Shown: one piece after another, positions 16,350 to 25,404 of the stretch
Layout of the letters: every line of letters starts with the position of its first letter
How positions within the stretch are numbered: the stretch's first letter is position 1
NCBI RefSeq assembly: GCF_003515065.1
Contig: NZ_QXGH01000012.1
Location: 1 to 64,000 of the forward strand
Reading direction: 5' to 3'
Length of the DNA: 64,000 nt
DNA from: Nocardioides immobilis
Lineage (GTDB): Bacteria; Actinomycetota; Actinomycetes; Propionibacteriales; Nocardioidaceae
Notes under the pieces: model-generated
Database searches by the model: none
Seen by the model: the letters and a program-made list of their open reading frames with translations, nothing else
What the model was told of the DNA's origin: nothing
Translations under genes and position numbers: made by a program

Positions 16350-17117
16350 TCAGCGGGGATAGATGGTCCGCAGGTCTTTGCGGACCACTCTTCCTGTGGC
16401 GATCAGCCGGAGAAGTGACGCGGTGGTGATCGCTTGGGCTGCCAGCAGGCCGATCAGCACGAGCACCTGGGCGGCACCGGCCTCCAGGGCGCTTCCGCCG
16501 CCGAGCAGTACCCCGACGAAGGCACCAGGGAGAGTCACCAGCCCCACCGTGCGGGTCTGGTCGAGTCCGGGGGTGAGTGCTTCCCGCGCGGTCGGCTGAA
16601 TCACGAGGTGGGCGGCATCGGGAGAAGGAAGACCTAGCGCCAGGGCCGCCTCGTAGGAACCTTGGTGTGCGGTCAACTCGTCGAACGCCCGGCGGCCGGT
16701 CAGCGTGCTGGCGGTCATCGCGCCGCCGATGACGATTCCCGAGATCGGGATCACGCCGGCTCCATTGAGCGGGATCACTCCCGAGCCGAGGCAGAGCCCG
16801 ATGACCGGGCCAGCCCCGCCGGCGATCGCCAGCGCGACCCAGGGGGACTGTTCGCGCGGCGCGCCGAGCCGGCGGTGTGACGTCGCGGTCGCGACGACGA
16901 ACATGAAGAGCACGAACGCCAGCGACCACCACAGTGACTCGATGATCGTCGCGATGAAGACGGCCACAACCGCCAGCTGCAAGACCGCGCGTATTGCCGC
17001 GGTGACGTGGTCCCGCTCGACCTCCAGGCCCGCGAGACGCGAGGTCAATGCAGCCACGACGACCAGCGTCAGGAGGACGACCGCGAGTCGCCAGTCTGGA
17101 TCTGGTGCGCTCGTCAT
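16350..17117 (-). CDS. FetB/YbbM-family ABC permease (UPF0014)
   Basis: Integral membrane protein of 255 residues with about seven helices and the family pattern AAIRAVLQLAVVAVF near helix 2. The central loops are IPISGIVIGGAMTASTLTGRR and EAALALGLPSPDAAHLVIQPTAREALTPGLDQTRTVGLVTLPGAFVG (given here as positions about 135-210 of the protein). E. coli FetB exports iron with the ATPase FetA. No ATPase gene adjoins this one, so it may pair with a distant partner. The start is ATG at 17117; GTG at 17126 is an alternative. Confidence 0.82.
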   Translation of the reverse strand: MTSAPDPDWRLAVVLLTLVVVAALTSRLAGLEVERDHVTAAIRAVLQLAVVAVFIATIIESLWWSLAFVLFMFVVATATSHRRLGAPREQSPWVALAIAGGAGPVIGLCLGSGVIPLNGAGVIPISGIVIGGAMTASTLTGRRAFDELTAHQGSYEAALALGLPSPDAAHLVIQPTAREALTPGLDQTRTVGLVTLPGAFVGVLLGGGSALEAGAAQVLVLIGLLAAQAITTASLLRLIATGRVVRKDLRTIYPR

Positions 17118-17225
17118 CGGGTGCACGGCCAGAGCCTGCCAGATGGGGAGAGTCCGCGCCGGTCAGCAGTAGCCAGAGCCGGGCGGGAAAGCTCCGCTTC
17201 AACGTGTGAATCGCCTGCCGGGTCG

Positions 17226-19853
17226 TCACTGAATGACGGTGGGCCTCGCCTTCACGGCGTCCTTGAACACGGTGTTGCCGAGGGAGGTCACCAGGACCAG
17301 CACCGACTTCCTCGCGCCGACGGGCGCGGAGAGTCGCGCCTTGACCCTGACCTTGATCTCGAGCTCGCCGTCGGCGGGAACCGGTCCGGTCCGATAGCCG
17401 CGGCCGGTCACCTGGCGGGTGATGTTCTCCCCTGCACGGAAGTACCTCACCACCCAGGCCCGCGAGCTCCCCGGCCCGGTGATCCGGAACCGGTCGCTGA
17501 CGTCGTCGTCGTTCTGCGCCGTGACCACGTAGACCTCTCGCCAGCCGGGCCGCAAGACCGTTCGCCTCGTCTGTCCCTCGCCGGTGGTGTTGTAGATGTC
17601 GTCTCCGACGTTGCCCCCGACGTCGCGACGGATCCAGGCGTCGGGCCGGAAGGCCCGGTCGCGCACGCGCATCGCGATGAGGAAGGCATCGTCGGAGTTG
17701 CCGACCGTGTCGTAGGCACCGTCCGTCGTCCGCAGGTCGGTCGAGTCGGTCCAGCCGGCGACGTACAGGGCGCCCGCGTGCGGGGCCAGCTGGTAGAGGG
17801 TGTCCCAGCCGTTGCCCCCGAAGAAGGTCGAGTACTTCAGGTCTGCCTTCCCCCGCCCGGCGGGAGTGAGCCGGGCCACGATGCCGTCGACCCCGCCGCC
17901 GTACGTCCGGTCGAGCGCGCCGACGGTGGTGGGGAAGGCCGCCGACTCGGAGCCGCCGACGACGTCGACGGTTCTACCGTCGACGACGATGCTGTTGACC
18001 CAGTCCTCCTTGCGGCCGCCGAGGAACGTCGAGTACCTCAGGTCCGCTGTACCGGCACTGTCGGGCGAGATCCGCGCCACGAACGCGTCGTTCTCCCCGT
18101 TGAAGGTCCGGTCGTAGGCCCCGGCCGTGGTGGGGAACCTGGCCGATGCCGCCGAACCGACGATGTAGGCGTCACCGTCGGCAACGGCGATTCCTTCGGC
18201 CTGGTCCCACGACGGGCCGCCCAGGTACGTCGAGTAGACGAGGTCCGCCTCTCCCGCTCCACCCGGAGAGATCCGAGTCAGGTAGGCGTCCTTCGGCCCG
18301 CCGAGGGTGCGGTCGAAGGCGCCGACGGTGGTGGGGAAGTTCGAGACGTCCCACGTCGACCCGGTGAGGTAGGCGTCGCCGCCGTCCATGGCGATCGCCC
18401 ACGCGGAGTCGAGGCCGTCGCCGCCGAGGTACGTGGAGTAGACCAGGTCAGCGGCTCCCGCCCCGTCCGGGGAGATCCTGGTCAGGACGGCGTCCGCCAA
18501 CCCGCCCAGGACGCGGTCGAAGGCGCCCTCGGTCGTCGGGTAGTCGGAGGACTGGGCCTCGCCGGCGAGGTAGGCGTCGCCGCCTTCCACAGCGATCGCT
18601 CGGGCGTCGTCGAAGTCGCTCCCTCCCAGGAGCGTGGCGTACGTCAGGTCCGCGCTCCCCGTCGGCTCGAGGGCGAGCCGTGCGAGGAAGGTGTCCGTCA
18701 ACCCGTTGTGCGACTCGTCGAAGGCTCCGGAGGTCGCGGGGAAGTCAGACGATCTGGTGATGCCAGTGACGTAGGCGTCGCCGCCGTCGAGGGCCATCCC
18801 CAGTCCGCTCTCGCTGGCGCTCCCACCGACGACGGCCGACGAGACCAGGTCGGCCGTCCCGGCGCCGTCGGGCGAGATCCTCGAGACGAAGATGTTCGAC
18901 CCGGAGTCGCTCGGGTACGGGCCCGTCGTGGTCGGGAAGTTCGTCGAGAGGGTGGAGCCCGCGATGTAGGCATCGCCGTCATCGAGGCCGATCGCGTGAC
19001 CGACCTCGAGGTCGCCCCCACCCAGGTACGTGGAGTACTCCAGGTCGGTGGCCGGGTCGATGACGAGCGGCCGGCGGTGGTCGTAGGCGCCGAGGTCGAA
19101 GCTGACGACTCCGTCCACCAGCCGGTAGCGGGCATCGACTCTCCGGCGCTCCCCGTCGATCCGCTGGAACGCGACCGGGGCGCGGTGCACGAAGTCGCCG
19201 ATGGCCGTCGTGGCCACGAGGTGCCCATCGTCCAGGGCCAGCCCTTCGGCGCCGCGGAGCCGGTAGCCGATCCGGGCCGGGTCGGTGCCCGGCGCCACCA
19301 CGAAGTCGTACTCCGCGCCGGAGCGGTCGCCCCGGAACACCATGTCGACCCCGGGGTAGAGCCCCTGGTAGCGGACTCGGCCGAAGGCGGGAACACCTCG
19401 CTGCCACTTGCTCGGGTCGTCGCCGAGGAAGTAGCTGGACGTGGCGGATTGCGGGGACCTTCCGACCAGTCGCGGCGCGGGGTTCGCACCCACGGGATCG
19501 AGCGCCACGGCCACCGCGGGCGCCGGCTGCTTCGTCGCCTTCGGCGAGGCGTCGGCCGCTCGTAGGTCGAACACCGCCCCGTTCTCCGTCAGGAACAGCG
19601 TGAACCCCGAGCCCTGAGCCAGGTACTCGACTGCGGCATCGGTCTGCCCGCGGTTGACCTCGAACGCCAACGGCAGCGAGTCGAAGGCCCGTCGGGCCCG
19701 ATCCTCCATCGCTGCGGTGGTGCCGGCGTCAGGGAAGGCGACCGCCACGTCGTCGGGGTCGAACTGGGTGAACGTGAGCGCGGTGACCGCGGCGGTCACG
19801 GCCAAGGTGGCGGCCGCGACAGCTGCTACGGGCCGGGTGAGCAGGTGCAGCAT
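17226..19853 (-). CDS. Large exported SBBP-repeat beta-propeller protein
   Basis: An 875-residue protein starting MLHLLTRPVAAVAAATLAVT, a signal peptide; GAGGGA precedes the ATG. The N-terminal domain (FEVNRGQTDAAVEYLAQGSGF, DUF7948-like) is the usual partner of SBBP repeats. Then follow about eight repeats of roughly 50-55 residues with the core DLVYSTYLGG and GDAYIAGST, likely forming a propeller. A C-terminal Ig-like domain starts near DAWIRRDVGGNVGDDIY. There is no LPXTG or clear membrane anchor, so it is probably secreted. Function unknown. It is a single gene, divergent from the EamA transporter. Confidence 0.85.
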   Translation of the reverse strand: MLHLLTRPVAAVAAATLAVTAAVTALTFTQFDPDDVAVAFPDAGTTAAMEDRARRAFDSLPLAFEVNRGQTDAAVEYLAQGSGFTLFLTENGAVFDLRAADASPKATKQPAPAVAVALDPVGANPAPRLVGRSPQSATSSYFLGDDPSKWQRGVPAFGRVRYQGLYPGVDMVFRGDRSGAEYDFVVAPGTDPARIGYRLRGAEGLALDDGHLVATTAIGDFVHRAPVAFQRIDGERRRVDARYRLVDGVVSFDLGAYDHRRPLVIDPATDLEYSTYLGGGDLEVGHAIGLDDGDAYIAGSTLSTNFPTTTGPYPSDSGSNIFVSRISPDGAGTADLVSSAVVGGSASESGLGMALDGGDAYVTGITRSSDFPATSGAFDESHNGLTDTFLARLALEPTGSADLTYATLLGGSDFDDARAIAVEGGDAYLAGEAQSSDYPTTEGAFDRVLGGLADAVLTRISPDGAGAADLVYSTYLGGDGLDSAWAIAMDGGDAYLTGSTWDVSNFPTTVGAFDRTLGGPKDAYLTRISPGGAGEADLVYSTYLGGPSWDQAEGIAVADGDAYIVGSAASARFPTTAGAYDRTFNGENDAFVARISPDSAGTADLRYSTFLGGRKEDWVNSIVVDGRTVDVVGGSESAAFPTTVGALDRTYGGGVDGIVARLTPAGRGKADLKYSTFFGGNGWDTLYQLAPHAGALYVAGWTDSTDLRTTDGAYDTVGNSDDAFLIAMRVRDRAFRPDAWIRRDVGGNVGDDIYNTTGEGQTRRTVLRPGWREVYVVTAQNDDDVSDRFRITGPGSSRAWVVRYFRAGENITRQVTGRGYRTGPVPADGELEIKVRVKARLSAPVGARKSVLVLVTSLGNTVFKDAVKARPTVIQ

Positions 19854-20033
19854 CGTCAAAAGTCCCTCTTGTCTCGAAGTCGCACCGATGATGCCTCGTG
19901 GGGAGACCGCGTGACCGAGGAACTGCCAGATTCCATCGACTCCCGGCCAACTCCCGGGCACCCGCAATAACCGATTGCGCCGAGCGGTTCCGCCCACGAG
20001 GGTTCGAGCACACACAGGGCAGGCGGGAAGCGG

Positions 20034-20957
20034 ATGGACTCACGGGCGAGGCTGGGGCTGGTCGTTGCGGCGCTCGCGATCGTCTACGTCGTCTGGGGTT
20101 CGACCTACCTGGCGATCCGGGTCGTCGTCGAGGAGATGCCGCCGCTGTCCGGGATGGGCAGCCGGTTCCTCGTTGCGGGGCTGCTGCTCGGCGGCCTGCT
20201 GGCACTGCGGGGCGTCGACCTCCGGGTCAGCCGCGCCGAGTTCGCCGGCGCCGCGCTGCTCGGGCTGCTGCTGCCGCTGCTCGGCAACGGGTTCGTCGCC
20301 GTCGGCGAGGAGATGGGCGTGCCCAGCGGAGTGGCGGCGCTGCTCGTCGCCGCGGTCTCCCTCTTCGTCACCATCTACCGGATCCTTGCCGGCGATTGGC
20401 CGTCGGTGTGGTCGGTGATCGGCGTGGTGCTGGGTTTCGTCGGCCTCGCGTGGCTGGTGCTCGGCGGACGCGAGCAGGACGACGTGCCGCTGGTGGGCGC
20501 GGCGATCGTGCTCGCGGCGAGTGCCTTCTGGGGATTCGGCTCCTGGGTCCAGCCGCGGCTCACGCTGCCCAAGAACGCCTTCGTGCTGGCCGTCCACGAG
20601 ATGTGGACCGGGGGCGTGATGATGATCGCCCTCGGCCTGGTGCGTGGCGAGGACCTCGAGCCTTCGACGTACGGCGGCGAGACCTGGCTCGCCTGGGGCT
20701 ACCTGGTGGTCTTCGGGTCGATGCTGGCGTTCAGCGCGTACGTCTGGGTGCTGGCGAACGCGCCGATCGGGCTGGTCGCGACCTATGCGTACGTCAACCC
20801 CGTGGTCGCGGTGTTCCTCGGCTGGCTGATCCTCGCCGAGCCGATCACGAGCGCAGTGCTCGTCGGCGGCCTCGTCATCATCGTGGCGGTCGCCGTCGTG
20901 ATCACCGTCGAGCGACTACCGGCACGTGACGAGGAGCCTGCTCTCGAGCCGGTCTGA
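20034..20957 (+). CDS. EamA/DMT-superfamily transporter
   Basis: A 307-residue membrane protein with ten predicted helices formed by two EamA repeats. The first repeat opens with IVYVVWGSTYLAIRVVVEEMPP, a classic EamA start, and the second with IVLAASAFWGFGSWVQPRL. The C-terminal NPVVAVFLGWLILAEPIT motif is also typical. Such proteins usually export amino acids or other metabolites; the substrate cannot be read from sequence. GGGAAG lies a few bases before the ATG. Confidence 0.9.
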   Translation: MDSRARLGLVVAALAIVYVVWGSTYLAIRVVVEEMPPLSGMGSRFLVAGLLLGGLLALRGVDLRVSRAEFAGAALLGLLLPLLGNGFVAVGEEMGVPSGVAALLVAAVSLFVTIYRILAGDWPSVWSVIGVVLGFVGLAWLVLGGREQDDVPLVGAAIVLAASAFWGFGSWVQPRLTLPKNAFVLAVHEMWTGGVMMIALGLVRGEDLEPSTYGGETWLAWGYLVVFGSMLAFSAYVWVLANAPIGLVATYAYVNPVVAVFLGWLILAEPITSAVLVGGLVIIVAVAVVITVERLPARDEEPALEPV

Positions 20958-20976
20958 CTGCTCTAGGGTCCGCTGC

Positions 20977-21609
20977 ATGGGCGTGACCATCGATGAGCTG
21001 CTCGTCGCGGACCCGCCGGAGGCGTGGCAGGCCGCCGGCTTCGTGGTGGGTCCGGACGCCGTCTGCCGGGTCGGCACCGTCGGCATCCGGCTGGTCGGGC
21101 GCGACCGCGGGACCGGGATCGTCGGCTGGACCTTGCGCGACCTGGCGCCGGGAATGATCGCCGGCGAGCTCGACGGCATCCCCACGACAGCGTCGGACCG
21201 GTCGTCATCGGCGCCGCCGTCGCATCCCAACGGAGTTGTCAGCGTCGACCACGTCGTCCTGCTGTCGCCGGACCTGCGCCGCACGGTCGGAGCGCTCGAG
21301 GCGATCGACCTGCACCCGCGCAGGGAGCGGGACGGAGACCTCGGTGGCGTGCCGATGCGTCAGGTGTTCTTCCGGTTGGGCGAGGTCATCCTCGAGGTCG
21401 TCGGCTCCCCGGACCAGGCGACCGAGGGGCCGGCCACCCTCTGGGGAGTGACCCACGTCGTCGCCGACATCGACGCGACCGCGGACCTGCTGGGGGAGCA
21501 CGTCGGGCGGGTGAAGGACGCCGTACAGCCCGGTCGTCGGATCGCGACGCTGCGGCATCGAGAGCTCGGGATGTCGGTCAACACGGCGGTGATCTCACCG
21601 CACGTGTGA
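20977..21609 (+). CDS. VOC/glyoxalase-fold protein
   Basis: A 210-residue protein with a vicinal-oxygen-chelate-like fold. The C-terminal part is recognisable: VDHVVLLSPDLRRTVGALEAID and later LWGVTHVVADIDATADLLGEHVG, the two beta-alpha-beta modules with His near their starts. The start at 20977 is supported by TAGGGT (20964-20969) seven bases upstream, which predicts a leaderless mRNA. It is a single gene after the EamA transporter. Substrate unknown. Confidence 0.75.
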   Translation: MGVTIDELLVADPPEAWQAAGFVVGPDAVCRVGTVGIRLVGRDRGTGIVGWTLRDLAPGMIAGELDGIPTTASDRSSSAPPSHPNGVVSVDHVVLLSPDLRRTVGALEAIDLHPRRERDGDLGGVPMRQVFFRLGEVILEVVGSPDQATEGPATLWGVTHVVADIDATADLLGEHVGRVKDAVQPGRRIATLRHRELGMSVNTAVISPHV

Positions 21610-21620
21610 CGGCTCACCGG

Positions 21621-21953
21621 CTACTCGTCGTCGCCCTCCTTGGGCGCCGGTAGCTCGGCGAGGACCTCCCGCGCCGCGTCGAAGATCCGGTCCGCTTCGT
21701 CGTCGGTGATCTCGTCGGCGACGAGGGCCCGAGCCGTCTCAGCGACCAGCTCGTCGACGGCCCGGCGTGCTTCGCCGAGCTCCCCGTCCTCGATCGCAGC
21801 GTCGACCTTGTCGAGACGTTCGGCCAGTGCGGGCGCCGACTCTCCGGGCGGCTGCTCGTCCGAGCACCCGGCCGCGGCGAGCAGCACCAGTCCGCCGGTG
21901 ACGGCGCCCGCGAGGGCTACGCGCCATCGGGCCTGCGGCGCGGCGCGCCTCAT
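21621..21953 (-). CDS. Small putative lipoprotein in a Ser/Thr kinase operon
   Basis: A 110-residue protein with a lipoprotein signal: a basic N-terminus, hydrophobic stretch and lipobox LLAAAGC (Cys near residue 29). The rest is acidic and helical, with no recognised domain. Its start overlaps the stop of the upstream protein kinase gene (ATGA), so they are co-translated. It may act outside the membrane in the same signalling context; that is inference. Confidence 0.75.
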   Translation of the reverse strand: MRRAAPQARWRVALAGAVTGGLVLLAAAGCSDEQPPGESAPALAERLDKVDAAIEDGELGEARRAVDELVAETARALVADEITDDEADRIFDAAREVLAELPAPKEGDDE

Positions 21954-23176
21954 TCGTCCTCTCCGTTCACGGCGATGTGCAGCTCGGTCAGCGGCTCGCG
22001 CAGGTCCGCGGGAGTGTTGTCGGGGATGGCAGGGGTGGCGCCGTCTCCGCTCACCGCGGCCATGACCACCAGCAGCACCACGAGCGCCCCCAGCGCGGCG
22101 AGGACTCCCCAGGTCTCCGGCGGCAGGGTGCGGAGTCGTACGACGAGGCGGCGGCTCTGGCGTGCCAGCGCGTCGCCGGCGCGGTCGATCGCCGACGTCC
22201 GCTGCGGCTGTGCCGGCGGGGCCCCGGCCTGGTCGACCAGCGTTCTCGTCAGTCCGGGGCGGGCGGCCGTCTCGGTGCCGAGGATCGGCGAGGTCTCTGC
22301 GTCCGGGATGCCGGCCGAGGCGACCGGCGCCGGTTCGCTGAGGTGGGCGCGCAGCCGGGCGGCCGCGTCGGCGGGGCTCGGTCGGTCGTCCGGGTCGAGG
22401 GCCGTCATGTCGGTCAGCAGGTCCCGCCAGACGTCCGGGAGCTCGGGGATCTCGGGCGGGCGGTGGAGCCGGGCGTGCGCAGCCTCGGCAGGGGTGCCGG
22501 GATACTCCCGCCGTCCCGTGATCGCCTCGAGGAGGACCAGCCCGAGCGAGTACACGTCGGCGGGGCCCTCGACCTGGCCGCCGTTCACCTGCTCGGGTGC
22601 GATGTAGGCCGCCGTTCCGATCGCCATGCCGCTGCGGGTGTGGTGGGTCCGCTGCTCGACCAGGCGCGCGATGCCGAAGTCGGCGAGCTTGACCCTGCCG
22701 GCCGGGTCGATGAGGACGTTGCCGGGCTTGACGTCGCGGTGGACGACGCCGCGGGCGTGGACGTACGCGAGCGCGTCCGCGATCTGCACCGCGATGGGGC
22801 CGAGCTCGTCGAGCGCCATCGGCCCGTTCTTCATCATCTGGGACAGCGTCGGCCCGTCGACCAGGTCCATGACGAGGAACGGCTGGTCGTACTCGGCGCC
22901 GGTCGTGGCGCCGGCGGGTCCCCCGAGGGCTCCGTCGAAGCCGGCGTCGAGCACGGTGACGAGCCCGCCGTGCGCGAGCATGGCCAGTGTCCGCGCCTCC
23001 GCGACGAACCGCTCCCGGTCGGTCTCGTCGCCGGCGCCGTCGAGGAGGATCTTGACCGCCACCGGCCGGCCCAGCTTGAGGTCGGTGGCTCGGTAGACCT
23101 CGGCCATGCCGCCGCGTCCGATGACCTCCGCCAGCTGGTAGCGATCGGCCAGCACGATACCGAGGTCGATGGACAT
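21950..23176 (-). CDS. PknB-like serine/threonine protein kinase with one membrane helix
   Basis: A 408-residue kinase. The Gly-rich loop is IGRGGMAEVYRA, the lysine lies in PVAVKIL, the catalytic loop is VVHRDVKPGNVL, the metal-binding DFG is LADFGIARL, and APE is present as IAPEQ. The domain ends near residue 265. A Pro/Ala-rich linker leads to a single membrane helix (WGVLAALGALVVLLVVMAAV, about residues 353-372) and a short outer tail without PASTA repeats. It is coupled to the lipoprotein gene. This is an ordinary housekeeping-type kinase, unlike the one at 57469-59208. Confidence 0.92.
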   Translation of the reverse strand: MSIDLGIVLADRYQLAEVIGRGGMAEVYRATDLKLGRPVAVKILLDGAGDETDRERFVAEARTLAMLAHGGLVTVLDAGFDGALGGPAGATTGAEYDQPFLVMDLVDGPTLSQMMKNGPMALDELGPIAVQIADALAYVHARGVVHRDVKPGNVLIDPAGRVKLADFGIARLVEQRTHHTRSGMAIGTAAYIAPEQVNGGQVEGPADVYSLGLVLLEAITGRREYPGTPAEAAHARLHRPPEIPELPDVWRDLLTDMTALDPDDRPSPADAAARLRAHLSEPAPVASAGIPDAETSPILGTETAARPGLTRTLVDQAGAPPAQPQRTSAIDRAGDALARQSRRLVVRLRTLPPETWGVLAALGALVVLLVVMAAVSGDGATPAIPDNTPADLREPLTELHIAVNGEDE

Positions 23177-23240
23177 GGACGTCGCTCCTTGGGGCCCGCG
23201 CCGCCCGGGTGCTCAGCCGGGCGTTGTCGATGAGGTTCAG

Positions 23241-23591
23241 TTACCCGATGGCGGGGCGGGCAACCTCGCCGGCGATCTCGGCCTGGCGGACCAGGAATGC
23301 CCGCTCGTCCAGCCTCTTGCGCCGCATCCAGGTGGTGACCTCGGCGTTGCACTTGCTGGCGTTGCACGAGCGGCAGGCCGGCACGACGTTGACCAGCGTG
23401 TAGCGGCCGCCGCGGGAGATCGGCAGGACGCAGTCCTTCTGCGGAGCGGGGTCGGCCGCACCGCAGTAGGCGCACCCGCCCCAACGGGCCTGGAGCAACG
23501 CCCACTGCGCGTCGGTCAGGTCGTGCTCGACCTTCGCCATCCGGCGCTTCCGTCGGCGGGCGTACGTCGCGGCGCGGGTGCGGGATGCCAC
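23241..23591 (-). CDS. HNH-endonuclease-like protein with altered catalytic motif
   Basis: A 116-residue protein if the GTG at 23591 is used; ATG at 23540 (MAKVEHDLTD) would give a shorter form, and no SD clearly decides. The zinc-binding pairs of HNH proteins are present (CAYCG and CRSCN), as is the SRGGRYTLVNVVPACRSCNASK core. The usual His of the DHxxP segment is Cys here (KDCVLPISRGG), so the general base is missing. It may be inactive, use another residue, or belong to a subfamily with this change. Confidence 0.75.
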   Translation of the reverse strand: MASRTRAATYARRRKRRMAKVEHDLTDAQWALLQARWGGCAYCGAADPAPQKDCVLPISRGGRYTLVNVVPACRSCNASKCNAEVTTWMRRKRLDERAFLVRQAEIAGEVARPAIG

Positions 23592-23726
23592 GAGGGGAGG
23601 GTACGGCGAGCGAGCCCCGGTCCGCGGGAGTGTCGCCGTGTCTCCGTCTTTGCGTCCAGTCGGTCGCATAGACCGTCGTTCGCCGGGAGTTAGGCCCGCG
23701 ACATCGACGGCTGCCAAGATCGGCGC

Positions 23727-24413
23727 ATGTCGAAGTCCCTCGGCCGGCAGGTCGCCGCGGAGCTCGTCGGTACGGCGTTCCTCGTGATGGCGGTGATCGG
23801 CTCCGGCATCGCGGCCACGCGACTGTCGCCCGACGACGTGGGCCTGCAGCTGCTGGAGAACAGCCTGATCACGGGCGCCGCGCTGGTCGCCCTGATCCTG
23901 GCGCTCCAGCCGGTCTCCGCCGCGTTCAACCCGGTGGTGACGCTGGTCGAGCGGGCCCTCGGAGTGGTCGACACCCGCGACGCGGCCGCGCTGATCGCCG
24001 GGCAGCTCGTCGGTGGCTCGGTCGGTGCGGTCCTCGCCAACCTGATGTTCGAGCTCGACGCGGTGTCGATCGCGTCGACCGAACGCACCGGCGCCGGGCT
24101 CTGGCTGGGTGAGGTCGTCGCCACGGTCGGCCTGGTCCTCGTGATCTTCGGCAGCATGCGGTCCGGCCGCACCGACACCGTCGCCTACGCGGTCGGCGGC
24201 TACATCACCGCGGGGTACTGGTTCACCAGCAGCACCAGCTTCGCCAACCCGGCCGTGACCGTGGCCCGGATGTTCTCCGACACCTTCGCCGGCATCGCGC
24301 CGTCCTCCGTGGCGATGTTCGTCGCGATGCAGCTGGTCGGCGGCGCGATCGCCGTCGGCCTGGTGCGCCTGCTGTACCCGACCGCCGATCCTGTCTCCGA
24401 GGAGTCCCGATGA
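23727..24413 (+). CDS. MIP/aquaporin-family channel linked to arsC
   Basis: A 228-residue channel protein with six helices and the two half-helix motifs of the aquaporin family: FNPVVTL (NPV instead of NPA) and FANPAVTVAR (NPA with the selectivity-filter Arg). It is coupled by ATGA overlap to a low-molecular-weight arsenate reductase. In other bacteria such pairs (aqpS/arsC) let arsenite leave by the channel after arsenate reduction, and this is the likely role here. No ArsR gene adjoins it. Confidence 0.85.
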   Translation: MSKSLGRQVAAELVGTAFLVMAVIGSGIAATRLSPDDVGLQLLENSLITGAALVALILALQPVSAAFNPVVTLVERALGVVDTRDAAALIAGQLVGGSVGAVLANLMFELDAVSIASTERTGAGLWLGEVVATVGLVLVIFGSMRSGRTDTVAYAVGGYITAGYWFTSSTSFANPAVTVARMFSDTFAGIAPSSVAMFVAMQLVGGAIAVGLVRLLYPTADPVSEESR

Positions 24414-24817
24414 CGGCGATGTCCGGCCAGCCCAGCGTCCTGTTCGTCTGCGTCCACAACGCCGGACGCTCGCAGATGGCGGCCGGCTACCTCGAGCACC
24501 TGGCGCGAGGCCGGATCGACGTACGCTCCGCCGGCTCCGCGCCGGCCGACCAGATCAACCCGGTCGCCGTCGAGGCCATGCTCGAGGAGGGCATCGACAT
24601 CACGACCGCGACGCCGAAGGTGCTGACGACCGAGGCCGTCCAGGAGTCCGACGTCGTCATCACGATGGGCTGCGGCGACGCCTGCCCGATCTTCCCCGGC
24701 AAGCGCTACGAGGACTGGCAGCTGGACGACCCTGCCGGCCAGGGCATCGAGGCCGTCCGGCCGATCCGCGACGAGATCCGCAGACGCGTCGAGGCTCTGG
24801 TCGCGGACCTGACGTAA
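24410..24817 (+). CDS. arsC: Arsenate reductase, low-molecular-weight phosphatase type
   Basis: A 135-residue enzyme with the phosphatase loop CVHNAGRS (CX5R) near residue 14 and MGCGDACP near residue 85. These fit the actinobacterial ArsC1/ArsC2 class that uses mycothiol and mycoredoxin; mshB for mycothiol synthesis is also in this window (38656-39576). It lacks the second and third redox cysteines of thioredoxin-dependent ArsC in the usual places. It converts arsenate to arsenite, probably released through the coupled aquaporin. Confidence 0.88.
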   Translation: MTAMSGQPSVLFVCVHNAGRSQMAAGYLEHLARGRIDVRSAGSAPADQINPVAVEAMLEEGIDITTATPKVLTTEAVQESDVVITMGCGDACPIFPGKRYEDWQLDDPAGQGIEAVRPIRDEIRRRVEALVADLT

Positions 24818-24883
24818 CCGCCGTCGCGTCCGGCCAGACGCTGACGCTGCCCGTCGTTCCGTAGCGGCAGGTACGGTCGCGGG

Positions 24884-25336
24884 GTGCCCGTCGTACCCCC
24901 TCCTGCCTACGCCCTCGTCGGCGCCGTCGCCCAGCACGTCCTCGCCCGGAAGGGCGGGGCGGGGGCTGTCCGGAAGGTCGCGGGCGGCGCGGTCGCGGCC
25001 GCCAGCGTCGTGCTGATCGCCGGCAGCATCCAGCGGTTCCGCGACACCGGCACCACGGTCGAGCCGTTCCGCCCGGAGCAGGCGAGCGCGCTGGTGACCG
25101 ACGGCCCCAACGCGCTCACCCGCAACCCGATGTACGTCGGCATGGCGGGGCTGCTCACCGCACACGCGCTGGCGCGGGGCGGGGTGCTGCCGGCGCTGCC
25201 GGTCGTTGTCTTCGTCGCCCTGATCGACCGGGTCCAGATCCAGCCCGAGGAGGCGGCGCTGCGCGAGCTGTTCGGGCAGGAGTACGACGCCTACTGCGCC
25301 CGGGTGCCGCGGTGGCTGCCCGGCCTGCCGATCTGA
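24884..25336 (+). CDS. Isoprenylcysteine carboxyl methyltransferase-family membrane protein
   Basis: A 150-residue membrane protein with about four helices and the ICMT/phospholipid-methyltransferase signature: GPNALTRNPMYVGM (the RNPMY motif binds S-adenosylmethionine in this superfamily) and a C-terminal EEAALRELFGQEYDAYCARVPRW, close to the family consensus. The GTG start at 24884 follows TACGGT by six bases, a leaderless arrangement. The substrate is unknown; a protein prenyl-cysteine is unlikely in bacteria. Confidence 0.85.
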   Translation: MPVVPPPAYALVGAVAQHVLARKGGAGAVRKVAGGAVAAASVVLIAGSIQRFRDTGTTVEPFRPEQASALVTDGPNALTRNPMYVGMAGLLTAHALARGGVLPALPVVVFVALIDRVQIQPEEAALRELFGQEYDAYCARVPRWLPGLPI

Positions 25337-25404
25337 GCCAGATGCAACCTCTGGGTTGATCCGCGCGTCATAGTGGGTACCGGCACAGGCCAAGGGAGGT
25401 CGCG

